Assembly (NCBI RefSeq): GCF_002813375.1
Contig: NZ_PHUJ01000003.1
Location: 2,852,001 to 2,916,000, forward strand
Source of the DNA: Pseudonocardia alni
Lineage (GTDB): Bacteria > Actinomycetota > Actinomycetes > Mycobacteriales > Pseudonocardiaceae
DNA: 64,000 nt
Direction: 5' to 3'
Shown here: positions 37,868 to 46,026 of the stretch, piece by piece
How positions within the stretch are numbered: position 1 is the first letter of the stretch
How the letters are laid out: each line of letters opens with the position of its first letter
Translations under genes and position numbers: made by a program
The notes under the pieces: model-generated
Seen by the model: only the letters and a program-made list of their open reading frames with translations
What the model was told of the DNA's origin: nothing
Database searches by the model: none

Positions 37868-39657
37868 TGGCCGTGACCACCACGTTCGCGGCCGACGACG
37901 ACCTGCCGAAGGTGCCGCTCCCGACCCTGTCCGCCTCGGTCGACCGCTTCCTCGAGTGGTGCGCGCCGCTGCTCACCCCCGACGAGTACGCCCGCACCGA
38001 GTCCGCCGCCCGAGAGCTGCTCGCCGAGGGCGGCCCCGCGTCGGTGCTCCAGGCCGATCTCGAGCGCTTCGACGCCCGTGCCCACAGCTGGCTGGACGCG
38101 TTCTGGCCGTCGCGCTACCTGGGCCGGCGCGACCGGATCGCGCTCAACGCGAACTTCTTCTTCCTGTTCGGGCCGGGATCGACCACGGACCCGTGCGAGC
38201 GGGCCGCGCAGCTCACCGTCGCCGCCCTCGGGCACAAGACCGAACTCGACGCCGGGACGTTCCCGCCGCTGGTCAACCGCGACGTGGCGCAGTCGATGGA
38301 CCAGAGCCGCCACATCTTCTCCACCACCCGCATCCCGGGCGACCCCCAGGACACCGTCCGCACCCCCTACAGCGACGACTGGCCGGGCCCGTCCACCGAG
38401 CGGCACGTCGTGGTGCTGCACCGTGGCCGGATCCACCGCCTCGACGTGGTCGGCGCCGACGGCGCCGCGCACCCCGCCGAGGAGATCGCCGGCGCCCTGC
38501 GGGAGATCCGGGAGTCCCACCCCGAGCGGGCCGCCACCGGTGACGCGGTCGGCGCGCTGACCACCCTGGCCCGCGCCGAGTGGGCCGCGGTGCGGGACCG
38601 GCTGACCGGGCTGGACCCGGCCAACGCCGAGGCCGTCGACCTCGTGGAGCGGGCGCTGCTCGCGATCTGTCTCGACGAGACCGACCCCGCCGACGAGGAG
38701 TCCGCCGCGCGGACCCTGCTGGCCGGGGACGCCGGTGACCGGTGGTTCGACAAGGCGCTGTCGATCGTCGTGCTCGCCGACGGCACCGCCGGGGTCAACA
38801 TCGAGCACTGCGAGCTCGACGGCACCACCGTCCTCACCCTGGTCGACGCGATGTTCGCCGACCCGCTGCAGGTGCACGCCGAGCGGATCGGGGCCCGCCC
38901 GCAGGGCGTCCCGTCGCACGCCGAGCTGCGGTTCGTCCTCGACGACGACCTGCGCGCCACCGTGGCCCGCGCGCACGACGAGTTCTCCGCGTTCCTCGAC
39001 GCCACCGCCACCGAGCTCGTCGCCTTCGACGACTTCGGCGCACGCGACGCGAAGGCTCTGAAGTGCTCCCCGGACGCCTTCGTGCAGGCCTGCTACCAGG
39101 TCGCGCACCGGCGGGCGAAGGGCGTCACCGGGGCCACCTACGAGTCGATCGCGACCCGGCAGTTCCGGCGTGGACGCACCGAGGCGATGCGGGTGATCAC
39201 GCCGGAGATGGTGACCTTCGTCGACACCATGGGGGACCCGCAGGCCTCCGACGCCGACAAGGTCGACACCTTCCGGGCCGCCGCCGCGGCGCACGGCGCC
39301 CGCGCGAAGCAGTGCCAGCAGGGCGACGCGCCCGAGCAGCACCTGTGGGAGCTGGACTGGATCCGGCGCCGTCGCGGGGCGGAGCTGGGCGTCACCGAGC
39401 AGCTCGCGGTGTTCGACTCCCCCGGCTGGACGATCATGCGCGACGACTGGCTGTCGACCAGCTCCGCGCCGTCGGACAACATCCGGTACTTCGGGTTCGG
39501 CTCGACCAGCTCGCGCTGCATCGGGGTGGCCTACGTGCTGCTGCCCGACCGCTTCCACGTGCACCTGTCCACGCCGGCCGACCAGGCCGAGGGGATGCAC
39601 GCCTTCGCCCGGGAGCTGCGGACGGCGGTGACCGAGCTGCGGAACCTGCTTGCCTGA
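37867..39657 (+). CDS. Choline/carnitine O-acyltransferase family protein
   Basis: A 596-aa acyltransferase of the carnitine/choline acyltransferase fold, better known from animals and fungi and close to the eukaryotic CrAT length. It shows an N-terminal LPKVPLPTLSASVDRFL, the catalytic His in GVNIEHCELDGTT (about residue 319), KALKCSPDAFVQACYQVAHRR and the STS-type substrate motif GFGSTSSRCIGVAYVLLPD near the C-terminus. It should move an acyl group between CoA and a carnitine- or choline-like alcohol. No signal or TM segment was seen. It is translationally coupled to the 2OG oxygenase. Confidence 0.85.
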   Translation: MAVTTTFAADDDLPKVPLPTLSASVDRFLEWCAPLLTPDEYARTESAARELLAEGGPASVLQADLERFDARAHSWLDAFWPSRYLGRRDRIALNANFFFLFGPGSTTDPCERAAQLTVAALGHKTELDAGTFPPLVNRDVAQSMDQSRHIFSTTRIPGDPQDTVRTPYSDDWPGPSTERHVVVLHRGRIHRLDVVGADGAAHPAEEIAGALREIRESHPERAATGDAVGALTTLARAEWAAVRDRLTGLDPANAEAVDLVERALLAICLDETDPADEESAARTLLAGDAGDRWFDKALSIVVLADGTAGVNIEHCELDGTTVLTLVDAMFADPLQVHAERIGARPQGVPSHAELRFVLDDDLRATVARAHDEFSAFLDATATELVAFDDFGARDAKALKCSPDAFVQACYQVAHRRAKGVTGATYESIATRQFRRGRTEAMRVITPEMVTFVDTMGDPQASDADKVDTFRAAAAAHGARAKQCQQGDAPEQHLWELDWIRRRRGAELGVTEQLAVFDSPGWTIMRDDWLSTSSAPSDNIRYFGFGSTSSRCIGVAYVLLPDRFHVHLSTPADQAEGMHAFARELRTAVTELRNLLA

Positions 39658-39674
39658 GCGGGTTCACTGGTGGG

Positions 39675-40649
39675 ATGGAGCGCGTCCTCGTCACCGGCAG
39701 TTCCGGCCACCTCGGTGAGGCGCTGGTCCGCACGCTGGCCGGCGACGGGGTGCCCGTCGTCGGTCTGGACCGGCGGCCCTCGCCGTGGACCGCGGTCATC
39801 GCGTCGCTGACCGACCGCGACGCCCTGCGGTCGGCGCTGCGCGGGGTCAGCCACGTGCTGCACACCGCGACGCTGCACAAGCCGCACGTCGGCTCGCACA
39901 GCAGGCAGGACTTCGTCGGCACGAACGTGTCGGGCACCCTCGCGGTGCTGGAGGAGTCCGCCGCGGCGGGGGTGCAGGGCGTGGTGTTCACGTCTTCGAC
40001 CAGCGCCTTCGGCCGCGCGCTGACCCCGGTGCCGGGCGGGCCCGCGACCTGGATCGACGAGACCGTGGTGCCCCGGGTCCGCAACGTCTACGGCGCCACC
40101 AAGACCGCCGCCGAGGACCTGTGCGAGCTGGCCGCGCTGGACCCGGGGCTGCCGGTGGTGGTGCTGCGGACCTCGCGGTTCTTCCCCGAGGCCGACGACC
40201 GCGACGAGGTCCGCGCCGCCCACGACGACACCACGCTCAAGCTGGTGGAGTTCTGCCACCGGCGGGTCGACGTCGCCGACGTCGTGTCCGCGCACCTGGC
40301 CGCGGCCCGGCGGGCGCCCGGGCTCGGGTTCGCCCGCTACGTGGTCAGCGCACCGCCGCCGTTCCACCGGTCCGATCTCGCCGAGCTGGGCCGCGACCCG
40401 GCCGCGGTGCTGGAGCGGCGGGCCCCGGCGCTGGCCGCGCTGCTGGCCGACCGCGGCCGGCCGGTCCCGCCGGTGGACCGGGTGTACTGCCCGGGCCGGG
40501 CGGTCGCCGAGCTCGGCTGGACCCCGGTCTGGGACGTCGACGCCGTCGTCGCGCGGGTGCGTGACGGCGGGCCGCCGCGCAGCCCGCTGGCCGACGCCGT
40601 CGGGGCGAAGGGGTACCACGATTCCCCGACCGGGGTGTACACCCGGTGA
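39675..40649 (+). CDS. NAD(P)-dependent epimerase/dehydratase (extended SDR)
   Basis: A 324-aa extended SDR with the N-terminal VLVTGSSGHLGEALVR nucleotide-binding motif, FTSSTSAFG, and the catalytic YGATK. It starts 18 bases after the carnitine-acyltransferase-like gene, so it probably belongs to the same operon. The role may be to oxidise or epimerise the hydroxylated product of the first enzyme, but that is inference. Confidence 0.83.
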   Translation: MERVLVTGSSGHLGEALVRTLAGDGVPVVGLDRRPSPWTAVIASLTDRDALRSALRGVSHVLHTATLHKPHVGSHSRQDFVGTNVSGTLAVLEESAAAGVQGVVFTSSTSAFGRALTPVPGGPATWIDETVVPRVRNVYGATKTAAEDLCELAALDPGLPVVVLRTSRFFPEADDRDEVRAAHDDTTLKLVEFCHRRVDVADVVSAHLAAARRAPGLGFARYVVSAPPPFHRSDLAELGRDPAAVLERRAPALAALLADRGRPVPPVDRVYCPGRAVAELGWTPVWDVDAVVARVRDGGPPRSPLADAVGAKGYHDSPTGVYTR

Positions 40650-40769
40650 TTTCACCTCGCCGGACCGGGTGACTGTAGGTCGTCAGGGCTAACGCCGTGG
40701 GTACGACCGGCGGTAGAGGTGACACAGCACGTGTCGCCGACCGTGACGCCGTACCCCGGAGGTCCTGCC

Positions 40770-41876
40770 ATGACCGGCCCGCAGCACCGACCCAGCCCCG
40801 GCCCGCGCGGTGCCGACGCCGACCGCGCCCGGCCGTCGCCGCGACCGCGGCACGGGTTCGACGACCACGAGTTCCCCGAGGACTCCTACCAGGGCGGCTA
40901 CCCGGACCTGCGGCCGTCGCGGCCGGTGGAGCGGGCGACGCCCACCGACCCGGAGGGCTTCGGCGAGCTGTACGGCGGGACCGGTCCGCAGCCGACCGTG
41001 GGGCGGGGCGGGTACGCCGCACCGATGCGCTACGAGGGCTACGGCGCCCCCGTGCCGGCGGGCGGGTCGCAGCCGGGCGGCGACGACCTCGACGACGGCG
41101 GGTACGGCCCGTACGGCCGGGCCGCGCACCGCCAGTCCGAGGAGCCGGTCACCCCGACCCGGGCCGCCTACGGCGAGTACGGCGACCCCGGGTCCCGCGG
41201 CGGGACCGCGATCGACGGCGGCCCGCCCTACCCCCGCCCCACCGGCTCCGGGTACGGGCGCGCGCGGGCCCCGGAGGAGGACGAGCCGGTCCGCCCGGCC
41301 GTCCCGTACGACGACCCGGACCACGTCGCGGACCACGAGGACCTGCCCCGGGACGAGGTCGTCGGGGCCGGGCCGCTCGCCGCCGCCACGTCCGGCCACG
41401 ACTCCGGCGACGACCGGGCCGGGCACGAACGGCCCGGGTACGGCGAGGGCGGCGGGACCGCGGTCGTCGAGCGCTCCGCCGTCGGGACCGGCGCCGGGGC
41501 GGTGCCCGCGCCGCGTCCGCCGTCGGAGTCCGGCGGCCGTCGTCCGGCGACGGTGGCCGAGGCCGCCGCGGCCCGGTTCGGTGCGACCGGACGGTCCGCC
41601 GACACGGCGGCGGCCGCACCGGCCGTCGAGGCGACCGGGCCGGTGACCACGACGCCACGCGCGGCCGCCCCCGCCACGGCCGCCGCGCCGGTGCGGGTCG
41701 CGAAGGACCCGACCGCGCTCACCGTGCTGCGGGTCCTCACCTACGTGCTGGTGTCGCTGTCCTGCCTGGTCTTCCTGGCCGGGGTGGTCTACGGGCTCGT
41801 GGTGTACCTGGAGTTGCGCTCGGCGCTGGGCACGTCACCGCTGTTCGGGGGCGGCACGCCGTTCGGGAGCTGGTGA
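40770..41876 (+). CDS. Low-complexity protein with one C-terminal TM helix, unknown function
   Basis: A 368-aa protein. About 320 residues are disordered, rich in Gly, Pro, Asp, Tyr and Arg (for example EFPEDSYQGGYPDLRP). They are followed by a single hydrophobic helix (VLTYVLVSLSCLVFLAGVVYG) and a short tail. CGGAGG 7-8 bases before the ATG supports the start. No family was recognised; a tail-anchored scaffold is possible. Confidence 0.68.
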   Translation: MTGPQHRPSPGPRGADADRARPSPRPRHGFDDHEFPEDSYQGGYPDLRPSRPVERATPTDPEGFGELYGGTGPQPTVGRGGYAAPMRYEGYGAPVPAGGSQPGGDDLDDGGYGPYGRAAHRQSEEPVTPTRAAYGEYGDPGSRGGTAIDGGPPYPRPTGSGYGRARAPEEDEPVRPAVPYDDPDHVADHEDLPRDEVVGAGPLAAATSGHDSGDDRAGHERPGYGEGGGTAVVERSAVGTGAGAVPAPRPPSESGGRRPATVAEAAAARFGATGRSADTAAAAPAVEATGPVTTTPRAAAPATAAAPVRVAKDPTALTVLRVLTYVLVSLSCLVFLAGVVYGLVVYLELRSALGTSPLFGGGTPFGSW

Positions 41877-41884
41877 GGGCGCCG

Positions 41885-41916
41885 GGCGTGGCTCACGGCT
41901 CCGCGAGCCACGCCCA
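41885..41916. terminator. Hairpin terminator overlapping the end of the amylosucrase-like gene
   Basis: A perfect 11-bp stem (GGGCGTGGCTC and its complement) with an internal CGG/CCG pair. It is built from the last codons and stop of the minus-strand gene, facing the end of the preceding plus-strand gene. Confidence 0.7.
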
Positions 41917-43896
41917 GGACAGCGGCGGGAGGTGGGCCCGCCCGCCCTCGGTGCGGACCGGCCCGTCCGAGGACAGCACCGTGTCCAGGCCGGTGACCAG
42001 GGCGGCGTCGACCGAGGCGGGCCGGTCGGCGACGTTGACCAGCCCGACGAAGCGGCCGCCGCGCGGGTGCCGCCGCGTCCACCCGAGCACCGCCGGGTCG
42101 TCGAGCACGGGCACCTCCACCGGCGCCGACGCGTGCAGCGCGGGCAGCTCGGCCCGCACCGCGGCGAACCCGGTCAGCGCACCGAACACCCGCCCCTCGA
42201 CGGTGTCCGGGTCGTAGCGGCGGGCGAACGCGGCCTCGTCCATCGGGGGCCGGTGCATCCAGCGGTTGTCCGCGGCGCGCTCGGGGTCGGCGCGGTAGCC
42301 GGTGTCGTTGGCCAGGGCCAGCTCGTCGCCCATGTAGAGCAGGGGGATGCCGCCCCAGCCGTAGACGACGGCGTGCGCGAGCAGCAGGCGTCGCACTCCC
42401 GCGTCGAGGGCGGCGGGGTCGTGGCGGGCGCGGGCGTCGTCGATGCCGCAGAGCGCGGCGGCGCTGCCGGAGATGCGGGCGTCCCCGGTGTCCGGGTCCT
42501 CCTGGAACAGGGCGCCGCGGGCGAAGCTGCCCGGGAAGCGTCCGGCGAAGAAGTCGTTGAGGAACCGCCGGTGCGACGGGCCGTCCCAGCCGACGGCGGC
42601 GGCGTCGACGTCGGAGACGGCCCAGCCGATGTCGTCGTGGCAGCGGACGTAGGTCGCCCACGCCGTCGTCGGCGGGGCGGGGGTCATGCGGCGCAGCGCG
42701 TGCGCGGCGAGGCGGGCGTCGCGGGTGGCCAGGCTCGACCACACCATCACCATGAGCTGGTTGTGGTAGGCCAGCTCGCACTCGGGGCGGTAGCGGTCGT
42801 GCGCGCCGAGGTAGCCGACGAGGTCGTCGGGCGCGACGATCGCCTCCGCCTTGAAGACCACGGCCGGGGCCGCGATCCGGGTGAGCGCGTGCAGCGCCTG
42901 CAGCACGTCGTGGGCCTCGGGCTGGTTCTGGCAGTTCGTGCCGAGCCGCTTGCCGAGGAACGGTGCCGCGTCCATCCGCAGGACCTCGACCCCGCGCCCG
43001 GCCAGGGTGAACACGGTGCCGAGCATCGCGGCGAACACCTCGGGACAGGTCCAGTCCAGGTCCCACTGGTAGTCCCAGAACGTCGTCCACACCCAGCCGC
43101 CGTCGCCGCCGTTCGCCCCGGGCACCCAGCTGAACGATCCGGGGGCGCGGTCGGGGAAGACGTCGGGGATCGTCGCCTCCCAGGCGTCGGGCATCTCCCG
43201 GTCCGGGTAGGCGGTGTAGAAGCCGGCGTAGCGCGGGTCGCCGGCGAGCCAGCCGCGCGCCCACGGGTGCTCGGCGGCGGTGTGGTTGAGGACGAGGTCC
43301 ACGCACAGGCTCATGCCGCGCTCGCGCAGCGCCCCGGCGAGGGACTCCAGGTCGTCCATCGTGCCCAGCCGCGGGTCGACGGCGGTGTAGTCGGCGACGG
43401 CGTAGCCGCCGTCGTTCTCGCCGTCGCGCGGCCTGAGCAGCGGCATCAGGTGCAGGTACCGCACGCCCAGGTCGGACAGGTGGTCCAGGCGGGTGCGGAT
43501 GCCGCGCAGGGTGCCCGCGAAGCGGTCGGTGTAGGCGACGTAGCCGACGGTGCGGGGGTCCTGGAACCAGTCGCCGTCGACCTCGCGGCGGCGGTCGAGC
43601 TCGCGCAGCGCCTGCGGGCGGGCGGCCGCGGCGGCCAGCGCGGCGCGCACCAGCCGGGCGGTCAGCCCGCCCGGGTCGGCGACGGCGCCGTAGAGGGCCT
43701 CCAGCGGCAGGTGCGCATCGGCGTACCAACGTTCGGTGCGGGCGAGGAACCCCGCCGCCTCGACCGCGCCGAGCGCGGCGACCGCCTCCCGGGACAGCTG
43801 CGGGAGCAGGTCGTGCAGGGCGGCCCGGGCCCGGCGGCGACGCTCCGAGTCGGGCCGGGCGCGGACGGCGTCGCCCGCAGCGGTCGTGCTGATCAC
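41893..43896 (-). CDS. Amylosucrase-like GH13 glucosyltransferase
   Basis: A 667-aa GH13 enzyme of the amylosucrase subgroup, which builds alpha-1,4-glucan from sucrose or hydrolyses related sugars. Diagnostic stretches include VGYVAYTDRFAGTL, LHLMPLLRPRDGENDGGYA, DLVLNHTAAEHPWA, the nucleophile Asp309 in VLRMDAAPF, the acid/base Glu351 in VFKAEAIV, and CHDDIGWA. The GTG at 43896 is taken as the start. There is no stop in this frame up to 44565, and an alpha/beta-hydrolase fragment with its own GTG at 44202 reads into it in frame. No signal peptide is seen, so the enzyme should act in the cytoplasm. Confidence 0.85.
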   Translation of the reverse strand: MISTTAAGDAVRARPDSERRRRARAALHDLLPQLSREAVAALGAVEAAGFLARTERWYADAHLPLEALYGAVADPGGLTARLVRAALAAAAARPQALRELDRRREVDGDWFQDPRTVGYVAYTDRFAGTLRGIRTRLDHLSDLGVRYLHLMPLLRPRDGENDGGYAVADYTAVDPRLGTMDDLESLAGALRERGMSLCVDLVLNHTAAEHPWARGWLAGDPRYAGFYTAYPDREMPDAWEATIPDVFPDRAPGSFSWVPGANGGDGGWVWTTFWDYQWDLDWTCPEVFAAMLGTVFTLAGRGVEVLRMDAAPFLGKRLGTNCQNQPEAHDVLQALHALTRIAAPAVVFKAEAIVAPDDLVGYLGAHDRYRPECELAYHNQLMVMVWSSLATRDARLAAHALRRMTPAPPTTAWATYVRCHDDIGWAVSDVDAAAVGWDGPSHRRFLNDFFAGRFPGSFARGALFQEDPDTGDARISGSAAALCGIDDARARHDPAALDAGVRRLLLAHAVVYGWGGIPLLYMGDELALANDTGYRADPERAADNRWMHRPPMDEAAFARRYDPDTVEGRVFGALTGFAAVRAELPALHASAPVEVPVLDDPAVLGWTRRHPRGGRFVGLVNVADRPASVDAALVTGLDTVLSSDGPVRTEGGRAHLPPLSWAWLAEP

Positions 43897-43992
43897 CGCG
43901 CCATCCTGCCGAACGGCGCCGCCGCTGTCAGGTGCGCGCCGGCACCTGCCGCAGCCGGGCGACGGAACCGGCCGGGCCGCCCGCAGCGCGAC

Positions 43993-44202
43993 GGTGGAGT
44001 CGGCGTCCGGGTCGTCGGTGGGGCTGCGGCCGGTGCCGCGCGGGTCGAACGTCACGACGGTGTGGTCGGCGGCCATCGCGTCGGCGAGCGGGCCGAAGCC
44101 CTCGGCACCCATCGGCGAGCCGACGAGCACGAGCAGCGGGCCGGTGCCACGGACGTCGAAGGTGATGCGGGCGTCCGGGCGGTCCAGCAGATCCGTGGTC
44201 AC
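43993..44202 (-). pseudogene. Truncated alpha/beta-hydrolase remnant fused in frame to the amylosucrase-like gene
   Basis: About 70 residues of an alpha/beta-hydrolase N-terminus remain: a GTG at 44202 with GAGGGGG upstream, then LLVLVGSPMGAEGF and VVTFDPRGTGRSPTDDP, typical of this hydrolase group. Similarity stops at about 43993; the nucleophile elbow and all later motifs are absent. The frame stays open through a 30-codon spacer into the amylosucrase gene, so a 770-residue fusion could be translated from 44202. Confidence 0.65.
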
Positions 44203-44305
44203 GACGGTGCCCCCTCGCGGGCGGTGTCGCGGTGTCGACCGTCGACGGGCACCGGACTCCTCGCCGTACCGTGGGAGGCACTCCGACAGAACGGACGAAG
44301 CCCCC

Positions 44306-44890
44306 GTGAAGACCCGCGTCGCCCCGGTGCTGGGCGTGCTCCTCGTGCTGGCCCTGCTCGTCGGCGGTCTGGCCTGGTTCGCCGGAAGCCGCGGGTTCAC
44401 CCCCGACGACCTGCGCGAGCTGGTCGACCCGCCGCCGCCGGAGCAGTGCGACCAGCCGGACCCGACGACGTCGGGCTGTCTCACCCCGTCCGCGCTGCGC
44501 CTGCACGACGCCCTCGTCGGGCGGTTCGGCGAGCCGGGTCCGGGGGCGCCGGTGCGGGCGGTCACGTGCTGGTCGGAGCACGCGTGGAACCCGTCGAGCG
44601 ACCACCCCGCGGGCCGGGCGTGCGACGCGTTCCCCGCCCGCTACGGCGAGTTCCCCGCCGGGCAGGACCTGGAGGACGGCTGGGCGGTCGCGAACTGGGC
44701 GCGCGACAACGCCGCCGAGCTGCGGGTCCGCTACGTGATCTGGCAGGGCCGGATCTGGTACCGCGGCACCGGGGACTCCGGGGAGGGCCGGGAGAACTGG
44801 GGCCGGCCCTACGACGGCGGCGGGGTGTACGACCCGGAGGACGCCACCGGCGGGCACTACGACCACGTCCACGTCAGCGTCCGCCGGTGA
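44306..44890 (+). CDS. Membrane-anchored or secreted protein with an M15-like/ARB_07466-type C-terminal domain
   Basis: A 194-aa protein with an N-terminal signal anchor (VLGVLLVLALLVGGLAWFAG) and an extracytoplasmic domain. The domain has two Cys in EQCDQPDPTTSGC, SDHPAGRACDAFP and a C-terminal HYDHVHVS, a pattern like zinc-dependent D-Ala-D-Ala peptidase-related folds common in actinobacteria. Residues in SDHPxGRACD and HYDHVH could bind zinc. A TACCGT -10 box at 44267-44272 fits its promoter. A peptidoglycan-related role is inferred. Confidence 0.72.
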   Translation: MKTRVAPVLGVLLVLALLVGGLAWFAGSRGFTPDDLRELVDPPPPEQCDQPDPTTSGCLTPSALRLHDALVGRFGEPGPGAPVRAVTCWSEHAWNPSSDHPAGRACDAFPARYGEFPAGQDLEDGWAVANWARDNAAELRVRYVIWQGRIWYRGTGDSGEGRENWGRPYDGGGVYDPEDATGGHYDHVHVSVRR

Positions 44891-44903
44891 GCACCCCGCT
44901 CAC
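44887..44903. terminator. Compact hairpin formed by two facing stop codons
   Basis: GTGAGC-ACCCC-GCTCAC contains the TGA of the plus-strand gene and the TGA of the convergent VOC gene, the same design as at 31698-31715. Confidence 0.55.
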
Positions 44904-45409
44904 AGCACGTGCTGGCCGTACATCTCCCCCAGCGGGTCGGCGATGAGCTCGATGCGCGCACCGTCGGGGTCGCGGAAGTAGACCGAGACACCGGAGTGCA
45001 CCTCGTGCTCCACCCCGGCCTCGGCGAGCCGCGCGACGAGCTCGTCCCACCGCTGCGGCTCGACGCTGATCGCCATGTGGTGCAGCCCGCCGAGGACCTC
45101 GGCGTAGGGGCCGACGTCGAGGCCCGGGAAGTCGAAGAACGCGAGCAGGTTCCCGTTGCCGATGTCGAAGAAGAAGTGCGAGGACCCCGGGTAGTCCCGG
45201 TTCTCGATCAGCTCGGTGAGCGGGAAGCCGAGGACGTCCTGGTAGAAGCGCACGGTCCGCTCGACGTCCGAGCTCACCAGGGCGGTGTGGTGCAGGCCGC
45301 GGGCGGTCGAGGCCGGCCGCTCCCCCGCCGGCTTCAGGTGGGCGGAACGGATCCGGTCGCGGGCGGCGTCGAGGGCGGTGGTGTCGGTGGGGGTGCCGGT
45401 GTCGGTCAT
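44900..45409 (-). CDS. VOC-superfamily (glyoxalase/dioxygenase-type) protein
   Basis: A 169-aa vicinal-oxygen-chelate protein. It has one betaalphabeta-betabetabeta pair with candidate metal ligands in GLHHTALVSSD, GGLHHMAIS and the Glu in RIELIAD. About 30 extra residues precede the fold. It is the third gene of the operon with the luciferase-like monooxygenase and FMN reductase, five bases downstream of the latter. It could be a lyase or ring-cleavage dioxygenase for the oxidised product; the substrate is unknown. Confidence 0.85.
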   Translation of the reverse strand: MTDTGTPTDTTALDAARDRIRSAHLKPAGERPASTARGLHHTALVSSDVERTVRFYQDVLGFPLTELIENRDYPGSSHFFFDIGNGNLLAFFDFPGLDVGPYAEVLGGLHHMAISVEPQRWDELVARLAEAGVEHEVHSGVSVYFRDPDGARIELIADPLGEMYGQHVL

Positions 45410-45414
45410 GGCGG

Positions 45415-46026
45415 TCAGCCCTTCAGCAGTGAGGTGAAGTCGGGGACGTCGGCGAACAGGTCGGTGCGGGTGGCCGGCGGCCGGGCCGCGACGGCGTCGG
45501 CCAGCTCGCCCGCGGCGCGCCCGACACGGCCGTCCAGTGTGGTGCCCACCTCGGTCGCGCCCCAGTCCTCGGGTGCGGCGAACACCGCGGTCGGGACCGT
45601 CGCGGCCCGCAGGTACGCGAACAGCGGGCGCATCGCGTGCTCCAGGGCCAGCGAGTGCCGCGCCGTGCCGCCGGTCGCGGCGAGCAGCACCGGGGTGCCG
45701 GTGAGTGCGTCGCGGTCCAGGACGTCGACGAAGGTCTTGAACAGCCCGCTGTAGGACGCCGAGAAGATCGGCGTCACGGCGACGACGGCGTCCGCCGCGG
45801 CCACCGACTCCAGCACCGGCGCCAGCGCGGTGTTCGGGAAGCCGGCGACCAGGTGGTCGGCGAGGTCGCGGGCGTGCTCGCGCAGCTCCACGACCTGCAC
45901 CTCGGCCCGCTCGCCCCGGTCGGCCAGTGCGGCCGTGACCGCGGCGGCGAGGCGGTCGGCCAGCAGCCGGGTCGACGACGGCGTCGACAGCCCGGCGCTG
46001 AGCACGACGATCCTGCGGGTGGTCAT
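45415..46026 (-). CDS. NADPH-dependent FMN reductase, CE1759-like
   Basis: A 203-aa flavodoxin-fold FMN reductase (VVLSAGLSTPSSTRLLADRL at the N-terminus, VTPIFSASYSGLFKTFVDVL for the flavin site). Its gene is directly coupled to the luciferase-like monooxygenase upstream (TGATG). This pairing is the CE1758/CE1759 two-component monooxygenase arrangement as I know it, so it should supply FMNH2. AGGAGG stands 7 bases before the ATG at 46026. Confidence 0.86.
   Translation of the reverse strand: MTTRRIVVLSAGLSTPSSTRLLADRLAAAVTAALADRGERAEVQVVELREHARDLADHLVAGFPNTALAPVLESVAAADAVVAVTPIFSASYSGLFKTFVDVLDRDALTGTPVLLAATGGTARHSLALEHAMRPLFAYLRAATVPTAVFAAPEDWGATEVGTTLDGRVGRAAGELADAVAARPPATRTDLFADVPDFTSLLKG

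Noticed and set aside
41932..44946. A 1004-codon plus-strand frame across the amylosucrase-like gene and beyond
   Set aside because: Antisense to conserved GH13 motifs and spans several gene boundaries; a shadow frame.
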